From positions 532,156 to 591,683 of the forward strand of contig CM022677.1 in assembly GCA_012295275.1 (NCBI GenBank): a stretch of DNA of 59,528 bases, in the 5' to 3' direction. The translations under genes were made by a program, and so were the position numbers. This stretch comes from Chrysomallon squamiferum. Lineage: Eukaryota; Mollusca; Gastropoda; Neomphalida; Peltospiridae. The notes below the pieces were generated by a model. That model did no database searches, was not told the DNA's origin, and worked only from the letters and a program-made list of their open reading frames with translations. Shown piece by piece: positions 9,714 to 21,220 of this stretch. How positions within the stretch are numbered: position 1 is the stretch's first letter; every line of letters starts with the position of its first letter.

Positions 9714-12053
9714 TTATATAGTTAGATCATCCTCGATTAGATCTGCAGCCAGAGCATGGATGTTCATACAGTAGTCTACTGCATCTGCATACGATTCATT
9801 TGCTCCCCAGTAGGCTACAACATATTTCTTACCTTTGCATGTAATCTTCTCTATCTTTCCATTGTATATTGCTCTTTCTCCATCATCAATCCACGTATGG
9901 CAAATCATGCTACCCACTGAATTCCCTGATAAAAGTTCACTTACCTTTTCCTTTATACTCTGAGAGATCCGAGAATTCAACAGAGAGTCTGTCGATGTCT
10001 ACACTTTTCAATCTTCTCTCCAATCTGTTCCTCTCTGTGGTCTCCTTTGCCTGCAGCTTCTGTACTTGTCTCCTGTTTTGTTCTTTCCTCAGATTCTTGT
10101 GGATCGCCGTTTTAATAATACGATCTCTTGTCTCCGTGTCTAGGGCATCAAGATAATCCACTGTCCTGTTTTTGATGGCCCTCATTTTACATGAGATTAG
10201 CAGAGAGTAGCATTTGGGGATTTCTTCTGTAAGGAACTAAACATCCCCATGATCTCTTCTGCATCAATGTTGTGACATCTGGCCGACCTTGTCTCATCCC
10301 TCAGTCTCTCAGTGAGATCGCAGTGGAAGTATCTGTTGTACTGCCGTTCAAGGACAACAACTGTTGCATACAAACAACTCTTCATCATGTTCGCAAACAG
10401 GGAGATGTCTTTAGGTGCTGCTTGGAGCATCTCCAGAGTTGGTTCTTGCAAAATTATACGTCCCAAAAAATCTATCTTGCATGACAGAGCGTCTTCAGGG
10501 GACTGTGCACTGACTTTCAGTTTGGCAATAAGTTGCTTGACAAGCTCAATGCACTGAATGTGGTTTACTTGTTCTGGGGCAACTGCTGATTGGTAGAACT
10601 TGGTCATCCAAGGTCCACTAAGCAGTTTCCCAATAAGTCCAAGCACCTGCATTTCCACTTGTGCAGGAACAGACACAAAGTCTGCTAGGATGCTATGCCG
10701 TAAACCACCACAAGATACACCCTTCTGCAGAAAACTCGTGAATAAATTATGGAAGCGAGTGAAAACGCCACATATATGAAAAAGGATATGTAGGCGGTTA
10801 CCTCTGTATCTGGGTAAGATCCCATGTGCCAAGTTTTCGTGGTCCAGAAAAATGATGAAACCACGAGGATCACCCTTGCTATCCATAAACCTCATTTTGT
10901 TCATCTGCACGACTATGTTTCCAGCCAAACAGTCTGTCCCTTTAAGTTTCTTTTCTATTCTGATTTCTGCTTCACATACCTTTAGAGCAACACGAGTTTT
11001 TGTTGCAATTGAGTCCAATGGATGCAAATGGCAATTTAATTCATTGAGTGTTTTGCTCCACGTTTCATTCAGAAGCTGAATTGCAGCATGATTTGCAGGG
11101 CATCGATCAGTAAGGGTATTGCAAATATTAGAAATTATTTTTGTTCTTGCAGTTTGATAATCATCCTCATGAAAGTTTGAGTATGTTCTAGTAAGTTCTT
11201 AATGGAGTCAGATATGTGCTCGTGGTAATCATCAGCAGTCCCACCAGCCAGTTCATCAACTGCAGCAACATAACAGTTCTCTGGTGTCGTAATGTGGACA
11301 CTTTCACATGTGTGCCTCCTGTGTTGTGGCATCAAAACCAAGTGTGCAGCTTTTATTCTCAATTACAGCTTCAGCTGCCTGTAATTCCGTTATTACTCCA
11401 AGTTCCCTTGTCATTGCCTCAGTAGTGGTTCTGTGTGGGATGTCCTTCAGTGGAACACCACACCGCCAAAAACAAATTCTGAAGAAGAACAGGGATATTG
11501 CTGGTTGGCACCTGATTAACAATGGCATCAAATACCATCATTCTTAGGTCTGCAGAATAGACCTTTCCATTATATTTTGTCAATTTTAGTTTACTAACTG
11601 ACTCATGAAGCTTTTCTTCAAGCAGGGTTTTATCTCTCTGGAGATCAATTATCTCCTTTTGTTTTATTTCAAGTTTTATTTTAAGTTCAGAAATTTCGTT
11701 TTTGGCAGAGAGAAGAAGCAGAGTTTCTGATTCAGTTTTATTCTTTTTTCCGCTATGGTACTTTTTCATTTGTTCGTGGGTTTTTTAAAAGTTTGACAGA
11801 GTAGATTTTGCTTCATGCATGATAACCTTTGAAACGGTGCTTTGCTCTTGAAATTTTGCTATCTGTTCCTCTTTCCGTCTGATTGTTTGTTTTAAGAATT
11901 TAGTGTAAATATAAAGCACGTGTCCTTTCAATAACTCATCTGTTGCAGGAACTGTGGAATACTTTTCTTGCAGATGCTGTCTGCCTAAGCTCGGTTGGTT
12001 ACATCTAATTAGGCACTGTCTCTTGTTACTCAAATGCATCTTTTGGTTATTCA
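9714..12053 (-). pseudogene. Decayed transposase-like gene of an uncharacterised multi-copy invertebrate family
   Basis: One protein can be followed on the minus strand across several frames. A polypyrimidine-CAG acceptor at 12,054 precedes an N-terminal part and a coiled coil (11,769-11,580). Then comes YSADLRMMVFDAIVNQVPTS and LGFDATTQE (about 11,340), VHITTPENC...AGGTADDYHEHI (about 11,200-11,310), TLTDRCPANHAA (about 11,100), CHLHPLDSIA (about 11,025), RGNRLHILFHICGVF and LGLIGKLLSGPWMTKFY. C-terminal blocks follow at 10,185-9,937 and 9,980-9,714. Frame changes occur near 11,790, 11,480, 11,310, 11,185, 10,200 and 9,960. I recognise this as an abundant unnamed family in marine invertebrates. 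The order DATT, TDR, CHLH suggests a hAT-like RNase H-fold transposase, by inference only. It interrupts the left arm of the inverted duplication. Confidence 0.7.
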
Positions 12054-12490
12054 CTGAAAAAAAAAAAAACAAAAGAGCTGAGAAGACAAGTGAAATAAGT
12101 TTTAAAAAGTTGAAATTATGAAAGACAATATTACCAAAATGAAACATCAACTGTGGGTCAAACCAAACACTGAACAAAAAAAAAAAAAAAAAAAAAATGA
12201 AAAGAAATGCAAAATTTGAATGACCAGCACAAATTAAATCCACACAGAATACAACAGCAAGTGCTTATTTGATTTGGTTTTTAGAAATTATAATTGTTTG
12301 GTCAATTTTATGATTTTAAAATCCTAAAACATCTTGAGATTTGAGACAATTATGGATGAAAATACCAATATATTGTTAGGAACATATTTGTCCATCATTC
12401 TTATGTAAGATAATTTAAGAAGAATAAGTCAGTATAATCCATTCTCAGACGTAAGTCCTTACACAGGAAGTTTGGTCTGCCATGACACTT
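12054..12490. other. Probable intron/flank of the transposase-like gene
   Basis: AT-rich sequence with two A-tracts (12,057-12,069 and 12,177-12,197) that read as pyrimidine tracts on the minus strand, directly upstream of the acceptor at 12,054. No exon is recognised. Confidence 0.45.
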
Positions 12491-12975
12491 TCACTTCGGC
12501 GATCTAACGTCGAAATAACCATGCTTGACGAGGTAAAGATTAGTTAGCATGCTTGCAGCTGCTTGACAAAATTTCAAAGACAATTAGATCCAAAAAACTA
12601 ATTATTATGTCCAGCTACTTTTCATTCGTCTCGTGTAACCGGTTTTAGTGACTGTAGCATGTTGAAAATTCGTAATTTTGAAGAAAAAAAAAGAAACTGG
12701 CGATATAACGCCAACAAACCATATTTCACGAGGTAAAAATTACAATTAAGAGCCTCGAAGCTGCTTGATAAAATTTCAAAGACAATAAGATAATAAAACT
12801 AATTATTATGTCCAGTTTCTTTTCATTCGTGTCACATAACCGGTTTTAGTTATTGTAGCATGTTGAAAATTCCGTAAAAGTTTCAAGATGGCGATCGAAA
12901 ACCGAAATTACACATAGACCATATTTCACGAGGCAATCATAATAATTGAAGGCGTCCATACATTTTGATAAAATT
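12490..12975. repeat. About 200-bp tandem repeat, array 1
   Basis: At least two and a half diverged monomers, with the landmark ACCGGTTTTAGT at about 12,638 and 12,839 (period near 201 bp). Each has a TTCACGAGG segment, a TTATTATGTCCA segment and a CAAGATGGCGATCGA segment. More monomers occur at 15,290-15,560 and, inverted, at 30,100-30,380. It is satellite-like and non-coding. Confidence 0.75.
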
Positions 12976-12999
12976 TTATAAAGGTTATAAAGGGAACCG

Positions 13000-13785
13000 A
13001 GACAAAATAAGAATCTGCACGGAGGACAGATTAAAACCTTAACTTTTTGGGTACAATAAATGTTACTGACACTGGTTAATTGCACATTACATCCTATCAA
13101 AATAAGAATAGACAATTCCTTACCATACTCGTCAGTAAAGAAAATGTCATTCGAAAACATTGGTTTCATCGCCTGACTGAATTCTCGTCTTCACCGTTTC
13201 CTTCGCTTACTTCTCTCCTTAATTACTAAAAGCCAGCCTTTTTTAATAACTACGCCATGGAGTTGAAAAATCTGCGGAAACAATAAAAAATCGATGTTAT
13301 TATAGTAATGATTAAAGTTAAGCAATTTCAATTCCATAGCTTAAAATGAAAGAGCGGATGTGATTTGAAGTAACAATTAAAGTTACGCAATCTGAATTCC
13401 GTGACACTATATCAACATTATGACAGAAATTTGGTAGTAAATAACTAACTGTTAGTATATACAGTTACTAATAAGACTGCAAACAGAGTGGGAAAAGACA
13501 CCCAGATACTGTTTCGTTTAATTTTGACAATTGTTTTCTTTCTTTTTTTAAACTACGCAGGATTTGATGACATTCTACACAGACATGCCAGCACATAAAT
13601 AATGTTTCTGTATAATATATTATCAACAGGATTGCAAATAAATGTATAATTTTTATGTACTGTACGTTTCGAAAACGGCATACTCTGGGTCCTCAGCCTT
13701 TTGTGAGCCTTTGCATTAATCGAAAACATATATCAATAACTATATTTTTATAGGATAATGTTTTCTTGCTTCAGTATTATTAGTC
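13000..13785. repeat. Rearranged copy of the L1 downstream block plus block B fragment
   Basis: About 13,000-13,600 repeats 3,310-3,930 in direct orientation. At about 13,600 it jumps to block B (as at 4,540-4,740), and at 13,785 it jumps to a truncated exon E3. The two jumps show this is a composite left by deletions within a LigB unit. Confidence 0.7.
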
Positions 13786-13895
13786 GTTGGAGTAGCCGTA
13801 TGGGTCAGTGCTGAGATGCGTGTGTGCGAGGTCAGCGCTGATGATGACAACAACACGCTTTGGCGCGTCTTCCAAATACCTGTATAAATCAGCAC
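13785..13895 (-). pseudogene. LigB-like exon E3, 3'-truncated (unit L2)
   Basis: Minus-strand copy of E3 with a normal acceptor and the coding stretch through DLAHTHLSTDPYGYSN, then a sudden break: codons for ASEPFDH and the donor are missing. The break joins E3 (CTACTCCAAC) directly to block B (GACTAATAAT). The identical joint occurs at 59,162 on the plus strand. E4 and E1 are absent here. It cannot encode a working protein. Confidence 0.8.
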
Positions 13896-14204
13896 CTGAA
13901 ATTGATACACAGACAGGTAAAAGTTTAATTAATGAAGCAAATACCAACTTGTTATTTAGACAGTTTGCTGTGTGACGTGTTACCGTAAGCTGAATTCAAC
14001 AGTTCAAAATTAGACATTTGTGAAACTCAAAATGTACAACTTTCGTCAAATTGAAACATTTTACATAATATTACAAACGTTCATTATGTTGTGATTTGTT
14101 CTTTTTTAATCTTAATTACAGTCCATCCTCTTTATAATATTGACAGAAACTCTCAGTTAATTTTGGCATTACAAGGAGTTGGGTGATAAGTTTTCAGCAA
14201 CTAT
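13896..14204. repeat. E3-upstream flank, copy L2
   Basis: Matches 6,997-7,310 up to GATAAGTTTTC, then switches at about 14,200 to dispersed block C. A dozen or so bases present at 7,100 are missing here. Non-coding. Confidence 0.7.
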
Positions 14205-15290
14205 TTTTAGCACCCAGGAAGGTCAAAGTTCGATATTTCTAACAACGTCAGTGTCGTCGCTATCAATACCAGTGGCGTATGAATTTGTAACAAAAGTTAT
14301 GTCCACAAATGTATATTGCTTGCCTTAAAACAAATTTAAAAAAAAGTAACAAACATATAAAAGATCTGCTGCTATTTAAAATGATGGAAATTATATTCAT
14401 ATTTTTAATAACTTTTGGGATGCATAGTTTTCTCCTGTGTTCGGATTTCTAAAGTATGTACATTACAATATGAATACGATCAGAAATAAACTAACTTCGT
14501 GTTTTGCTTTTAAAATTCAGGCGATAAATGGCGAATTAAAAATCATAAACATAACAAACTGTACTACAGAACAGTACAATGAATGTATTCTGTGAATCTA
14601 AGTACCAGAGGTATTCATAGAATATTAAATAAGAAACGTATAACCTTTTTTTAATTAATTTTTTTTATCGTAAACCGATAAACTGATAAATCATAAAGTG
14701 TTCAGTTTTTAAACTTAGGCTATTTTTGCTTCAAGTGTTGATTTGCTCCATCAGAGAAAACATCAGCGATGGTCACGTGATACATTGATAGACATCTTTT
14801 GTTTGCTGTCAAATCACAGGAAGTACAAACACAAAGCCAAGAAAATTCTTTTGTCTCCTTCAAATGACACTTACAATACCTGTGTCTTTAATGTCATGAC
14901 TATATACAAATTGTATTGTTCCTAATTAATACCTGCAACACCTTTCTGAGTTTATGTATTGCAGAGGATTATAGTTAAACATCAAATGCTAGTAATCGGC
15001 AAAACAATATTAATTGGTTTATTTCAGAACGAATTCATATTATATTTAGTAAAAGTCACAACATTTAATAAAACATGCATCCTACAAGCTATTAAAACTA
15101 TAATCAACATAGATTATAGAAATATAATCATTTCAAATAGCACCAGTTATTTGTAGTTGCACATAAAATATACGGCAACTTGACTAGGTAGGAAACAATT
15201 TACGGCGATTGTAAATAAAATCAACGCGATTTCGGTCTGTGGAAAACGTAAATTAACGGCGATTTCGCTAAGCACGTGCTATAAAAGTTT
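14205..15290. repeat. Dispersed block C, copy 2
   Basis: Direct repeat of 8,160-9,230 with several indels, including a break in the former 145-codon frame. It is the mirror of about 30,370-31,510. Confidence 0.75.
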
Positions 15291-15560
15291 CAAGATGGCG
15301 ATCGAACACCGAAAACACACATAGACCATTTTTCACGAGGCAATCATAACTATTAAATGCGTCCAAGCATTTTGATAAAATTTTAAAGACAATAATATAA
15401 AAATCGAATTATTATGTCCACTTACCTTTCGTTTGTGTCACGTAACCGGTTTTAGTGATTGTAGCATGGTGAAAATTCCGTAATAGTGTCAAGATGCCGA
15501 TCGAACACCAAAATGACCAACAGACCATTTTTCACGAGCAATCATAACAATTGAATGCTA
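15290..15560. repeat. About 200-bp tandem repeat, array 2
   Basis: Monomers with CAAGATGGCGATCGA, TTCACGAGG and ACCGGTTTTAGT (15,444), matching 12,490-12,975 and the inverted 30,100-30,380. Confidence 0.7.
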
Positions 15561-15609
15561 ATTTCGTGCAAAATGACTCGTGAACACAGGATAAGTACGA
15601 AACCTTTCT

Positions 15610-15634
15610 AATATTATCATTCCCGTTACTACTA

Positions 15635-15727
<93 letters not shown>

Positions 15728-16013
15728 GTATAATACCGTAGATGCACAGACACACACACACTTTCTTTGGCGCTTTCTTTCTTTCTTTCTTTCTTTGAGT
15801 AGAAGAAGAACAAGAAGATCGAATACTGCCAGCGCTTTATTTTTATTTTTTTTATTTCTTTCTTTTTCTTTTCTTTTCTTTTATTATTTTTTTTTTTTTT
15901 TTTTTTTATTTTCCTCATGTTTTTATCTTATTTCGTCATGTTTTTATTTTAAGTTTTACATATTTTATTTTATTTATTATTTTTTTCATTTATTATTATT
16001 ATTATCATCATCA

Positions 16014-16078
<65 letters not shown>

Positions 16079-16090
16079 GCCATCGTTATC
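15610..16090. repeat. Triplet and TTTC/T-rich microsatellite complex
   Basis: (CTA)n, then (TTA)n, then (TTTC)n near 15,775-15,796, T-rich imperfect runs at 15,840-15,910, and (ATT)n at about 15,985-16,078. The same series is present in inverted order at 29,590-30,050. Open frames here are low-complexity products. Confidence 0.9.
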
Positions 16091-16738
16091 GTTGTCGTTA
16101 TTCAGCGCACGCAATAAGAAGAACGAAGATAAATAGACGTCGGTTCGTCGTTTTTTTTTTTTGTTTTCTTTCTTTCTTTTAAATTTTCAGTCACTGCCGG
16201 ACAATTCTGCAGTTGCCTCATCTATTGACGATTAACCTACCCATTTACAATTGACCAGGTTCACTTTGAACATTAAATATTATTAAATTCTGTCTTAATT
16301 GAAAATAACGACGATTACGATTTAATTTATGAAATGATCAGACACGTTGTTGTTGTTGTTGCAGCAGTTAGTCAGAAAACATCTTTACGAATGGAAGATC
16401 GAGCCCACTCCACAGACGACAGTGTGCCTAGTGTGCGTCGGTGCCGTGGACTCGGTCTTGCATGCGTTTTTTTGTTCACTGCAGCAAAACTAACTCATTT
16501 ATTAAACGTATTGAACCCTGTTAAAAACAAACAAATAAACCAAAAAAAAAAAAAAACACAACAACTTTTTGGCAGAACCAAGTTCAAACTAAATCCGTAT
16601 AGAATGATTTTTGGAATCAAGCACACAAACGTGGCGGCAACTTTGCATCGAATTTAGAGATTATTTTTCTCTGGTAATTTCGACGACTACACGAAACGAG
16701 AATTATTAGAGGGAGATAAGCCGAGTAAGGAAACAGGA
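16090..16738. repeat. Inverted-arm block next to LINE, no gene seen
   Basis: About 16,090-16,730 matches the reverse complement of 28,930-29,585, including a frame (16,334-16,657) that is also open in the other copy with indels. Similarity ends at the LINE joint near 16,735. I do not recognise a protein. Confidence 0.6.
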
Positions 16739-17745
16739 GGCTGTCGGATGGTGTTGTGTTTTGGCAGATGGCCGATCACCCTGAGTGCACCAGTTGAATT
16801 GTGTCTAGTTTTTTAATAGAGTTTGGGAGCATTCGGAGTAAGCCGTGGCTCCGTAGTCGAGCTTGGAGAGAATACACGCTTTGTGTATCAAAATCAGCGT
16901 TGACTCGTTTGCTCCCCAACTGGTTCCGGAAATTAACTTTAGAAGATTGATTGTTTTTTTGCAGGATGCAATTATGATGTGTATGTGGCATCGGAAGTTG
17001 AAATTTGAATGTCTTTGTTTGTGTTATGACGTTGTTCTCGATGTTGAGTGTGATCTTGCGGTTGTCTGATTTCTTGTTGAAAAGGAGGCATGTTGTTTTG
17101 GAAAGAGAAATCTTTATGCCCCATTTCAACATCCAGTCGTTTATGTTGTTTAAGTCTTTTTGTATTTGTTTCTGTATTGCTGCGGTCGATCTGCCTGCCC
17201 GCCAAAAGGCGCAGTCGTCTGCAAAGAGTGCTGTATTTATTGGTTCCTTTGGTGGATTTCTGGCGTTGTCTTGTTTGTCGAGTGCTGTGACGATGTCGTT
17301 GATGTAGATGTTGAAGAGTGTTGGCGAGATCACGGATCCTTGGGGGATGCCGTTTTCGATTGTCGTTTTCTCTGAGGTGTGACCGTTTACTTTGACTGCT
17401 ATGGTTCTGTTGTTAATAAAGTCTTTGATAAAGTTGAACATGTTGCCTTTGATGTTGTTGTTGATTAATTTAACGAGCAGTCCTTCCCTCCATACCATGT
17501 CGAATGCTTTTTCAATGTCTAAAAAAACTGCTATGACTTTTTTTGATTTCCTAAAAGATTGGTTGATGGATGTTTGCAGGCAGGTGATCTGGTTGTTTGT
17601 GCTGTGTTTCTTCCTGAAGCCGCTTTGAAATTTGCTGATTAAATTGTTGTCGTTTAAATGCCAGGTTGATCAGGCGTGTGTTGATCATTGTTTCCAATGT
17701 TTTGCAAATGTGACGTCAGCGTGATCGGCCTGTAGCTGTTGGGTT
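16739..17745 (-). pseudogene. LINE ORF2 reverse transcriptase fragment, copy L
   Basis: Minus-strand RT core of the same LINE family as 26.7 and 57.0 kb. In order it has NSYRPITL (about 17,730), the palm motif A aspartates in VFLDIEKAFD (about 17,520), NGIPQGSVISPTLFNIYIND, the catalytic FADD in ALFADDC (about 17,215), and LKWGIKISLSKT. The main open frame (17,498-16,776) begins at an internal Met. The upstream part is in another frame, with a frame change near 17,540-17,630, and the 3' end is shifted after KTFK. It stops at both ends at joints, not at natural LINE termini. RNase H is absent. Confidence 0.85.
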
Positions 17746-17759
17746 CAGGCACGCCTATC

Positions 17760-17945
17760 ATGGATCCGATCTCTGGGATCGCCAGGGATGGGTTCCTGGA
17801 CAGGAGAGGGAAGGGAAGAGAAAGGGGAAGGAGGGGAAGGGGAAGGGAAGTGGAAGGGGACGGGACGGGGAAGGGGAAGGGGACAGGAGAGGGGAAGGGG
17901 AAGGGAAGGGGAAAGTTGAAGGGGACGGGGACGGTGAAGGTGCAT
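17760..17945. repeat. G-rich (GGGAAGG)-type minisatellite
   Basis: Plus strand is built of GGGGAAGGGGAAGGG and GGGACGGGGA variants, flanked on the left by a short unique piece that also borders the C-rich copy at 26,100-26,310. Runs of four or more G-tracts make G-quadruplex formation plausible. The open frames on both strands are simple by-products of the repeat. Confidence 0.9.
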
Positions 17946-17989
17946 TTGAAGTGGGCAATTTGGAATAAACCTTTGAGTGGCTTTTAGTT

Positions 17990-18241
17990 AATAAGATCCA
18001 AAACAGTTACAGTATATACATATATACACACCCATACACATACATACATATACACATATATAGATATATATATACTTATATACATACATACATATATACA
18101 TATACACATATATAGATACATATATATATGCATTGGGCATTGCTTGAGGGGTTTTATTTATTTATATTTCTATTTATTTACTTAGTTTTTACTATTATAT
18201 AACGAGAGAGAGGAAAAGGAGAAAAAGAACTCGTAGTGTCA
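17990..18241. repeat. ATAC/ATAT microsatellite up to the scaffold gap
   Basis: Imperfect ATAC/ATATAC runs (18,018-18,130) followed by a short block matching the reverse complement of 25,672-25,760. The contig ends inside the inverted arm. Confidence 0.85.
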
Positions 18242-18441
18242 NNNNNNNNNNNNNNNNNNNNNNNNNNNNNNNNNNNNNNNNNNNNNNNNNNNNNNNNNNN
18301 NNNNNNNNNNNNNNNNNNNNNNNNNNNNNNNNNNNNNNNNNNNNNNNNNNNNNNNNNNNNNNNNNNNNNNNNNNNNNNNNNNNNNNNNNNNNNNNNNNNN
18401 NNNNNNNNNNNNNNNNNNNNNNNNNNNNNNNNNNNNNNNNN
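18242..18441. other. Assembly gap, exactly 200 N
   Basis: 200 consecutive N, the same length as the gap at 44,329, so the size is a placeholder. It separates the two arms of the inverted duplication. Confidence 0.99.
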
Positions 18442-20985
18442 AAGATTTGAAATGACAGAAATAGTAAAGTTTAAAACAGACTTTAACAAATGAAGTGAAT
18501 TCTCAGGAACTGTGTTCTCTCTTACATGAAATCCTTGGTTACATAATTTGTCTGTTACTAATTGTATTATGCTTTTGATTTTTGATACCTCATTTTAAGT
18601 AGATTTTTTTAAGGTGTTTGTGTAAAGCTGTAATATTTCTTTGGTGGTTTTGATTTTAGCTCTGTTATCATTTTTGAGTATTAGTCTTGGTGTAACCATA
18701 ATATTTTTTTTATTGAGATACAGTGTTAAGAAAATACTGTAAATGAATTTTGTAAATGTCTGTTTATGATTCTAAAATCATTTGGTTTGTGTTTGCAAAA
18801 CGTTATAGGGAATATTTAATTTGTATGACTGTGGACTTTATGATTAAGATGTCAAGGCTGAAGTTCTATGTATGATTCAGGAATCAAATCTGGATAAATG
18901 TATGATTTAAATATCAAGTTTATGAATAAATGAAGAATCGTCAAAATGATTTTGTTGTATATAGAATGATGGTTTATTTTTCTGTAATTTGTTTTTTCAA
19001 TTTAATGACCACAAAGGAAAGTATTACTTCATGATCCAGTTGTGATGTTTGTAATCTTTATTTTTTATATTGAAATCCCACCTACATTTTGTTCAACATT
19101 GTGTAGTTTGAAATTTATAATGTAGCTTATGTGAAACTTGCTTTAGCTTTATCTAATACTTCAGAAGTTTATAAACTGTAAAAGAAAAAAAAAACAGAAT
19201 GTCAAGAATGAATGTATTTTTATTTTATTTTTGTCTGAATATGGTCAGATCAGTGTCTGTAATTAAATAATGTAATTTTATTTATTTTAATTATTGTTTG
19301 TTTTATTGTTATGTAAAATAATATCTATTCATATTTATTCATCTAGCTATTTATCTCTCTCTGTGTGTGTGTGTGTGTGTCTGTGAATCTGTGGAACCAG
19401 TGATTATGCATCAGAGTCTAGAGTTGATGTGTCCACCAGACAAAATGTGAGATGAGTTGCTGTTCATACTTGTAACAAAAACTTTTCTTTTTATTTGGTT
19501 TTCCTGTGACAGGTAATTGTGTACAAACATTTGAAATGGGAGGTGATTACAAATGTTTATTTTAACTTTGTTTTCTCCTTCAAAATAAATATTTTACAAT
19601 TTGTTTTAAATTTTAAGCTAGAGTCACAAATTGCTGAGGTCAAGTGGAGGGGAACTATGGTTAATACAATCAGTGTTTAGACGTTATTACAGACATTTCA
19701 CTAGATGTTAGTCTTGTCTGAGGATCAGCTCAGGTCAACAAATCATATTTGAATGATGTAATATTTATATAGATTTATAATAATTCCTGGTTATCTATAG
19801 GAAAGTATCGGATATCGGGATTAATTAATTCATTACATTTAAGATTATGGTTAGGATTAAATCTATTTAAAGATACTTTAATTCAGTAAGTCTTTCTTTT
19901 AGAACATATTCTATATCAAGGCTAGGATTAAATTAAAATAATTTTTGTTCTCAAACAATTTAATATATACGCAAATGGTAAATTACTACCATAGCTATTT
20001 AATAGCTCTAAAGAAATTATCCAATTTTAATTCAATAAATCTATATGAAAGTATACATTTTAGACTTTTAGATGTTTTGATAAATTAGGTTAGAATTAGT
20101 TAGATTTGAAATGAACTTTTGCTGAATTTTATATACATTTATTTATTTAACAATATTTAATTTATTATTATTAGAACAGGGTCAGGATTTGGTAACAGAT
20201 ATGAAATAAACTTTTTATGATTAATAAATATTTCATTGTTATAAATAGCTTTTGTATTACGGTTACGGTTAGGGTTAAAATCAGGATTTGGTTTAAAATT
20301 AGATTTATCTTAATAAAAGTTAACTTTCAAATTCAATACATTTTTCAGTTAAGATGTTATAAATGTTTCGCATTACAGTAGCATGGCCCTTAAATGTCGC
20401 GCGCCTTTCCATCTACTTTTTCATCTTAATCAAACTTTTCAAACTGGATTATTTTTCTTCAAATGCGAGCATAATAAACTGAAATTATAATTAATTAAAA
20501 GACTAATGTATTAACTTGTGTAGCTGTCAAATATTCCCCAGCAGAAAAGAACTTTTTTTATTATTATTTTTATTGGCAATGGTACAGTTTACAAAACATG
20601 ATTTACAAAATATAAATACAAGGAACAAAAACAAAAAATACGCACAGCACGCAGTGAAAGAACATTTAGGTGACGTTTGTATCCATTAAATCGACGAAAT
20701 GTCTGGAGGCTTTTTTCCGTGACGTAATTTGTGCCGTTACGAGTTATCGTTCCTGTTGGTGCATGCTAATTAAAGTTTCATTTTATACTGATTTAAATAC
20801 AGTATTAGAAGTGAAATTTGTAACAGAACACACACAGTCTGTTAAATGAATTCAACTTAAAGCTTAATCAATTACATTAAAATATGCCACACGCTGTCAT
20901 TAATCAACTTTCATTATTATAAACATTAGGACAAAAAAACTCATATAATTCTTTATTTAATTTCCAGTACAGTCACTGAATATTT
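18442..20985. other. AT-rich non-coding stretch
   Basis: No coding sequence is recognised. The first 50 bases could be the tail of a coding exon (16 codons, then TGA near 18,491), with the T-rich sequence after it a 3' UTR, but nothing confirms this. About 19,790-20,340 is a degenerate tandem repeat with GGTTAGGATTAAAT-like words. A (GT)n run lies at 19,364-19,382. Confidence 0.4.
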
Positions 20986-21105
20986 GTTTGTGAACATTTT
21001 TGAACCACTGACACCATTTCTGACATTGTCCACACTTAGGTAATTGCAACCTCTTTTCTGTCAGTTGTTAATTATACACATCAGTTTTAATCGTTCATGT
21101 GGCGG
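20986..21105 (-). pseudogene. Diverged LINE ORF1 zinc-knuckle remnant
   Basis: On the minus strand this short piece reads LTEKRLQLPKCGQCQKW, closely matching LAEMRPQLPKCGHCQKW in the ORF1 copy at about 920-990. The DNA is also alignable (TTTCTGACA-TGTCCACACTTAGG). The knuckle is lost after KW, where the frame diverges. It is an old fragment of the same LINE family, ending next to a (GT)n run. Confidence 0.7.
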
Positions 21106-21120
21106 GTTTGTTGTTTGTTG

Positions 21121-21189
<69 letters not shown>

Positions 21190-21220
21190 TGTGTGTGTGT
21201 ATGTGTGTTTATTTAGTCTT
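21121..21220. repeat. (GT)n microsatellite
   Basis: About 32 uninterrupted GT units, then an imperfect tail. The open frames over it are repeat products. Confidence 0.95.

Noticed and set aside
16334-16657. 107-codon frame also open near 29,013-29,318
   Set aside because: Present in both arms, but indels change the middle and C terminus; no domain, no splice or start signals.
18442-18493. 16-codon frame ending in TGA just after the first gap as a terminal exon
   Set aside because: Too short, and its start is lost in the gap; no supporting composition.
20262-20282. Telomere-like TTAGGG words
   Set aside because: Only a single TTAGGG beside TTACGG words inside a degenerate repeat; not a telomeric tract.
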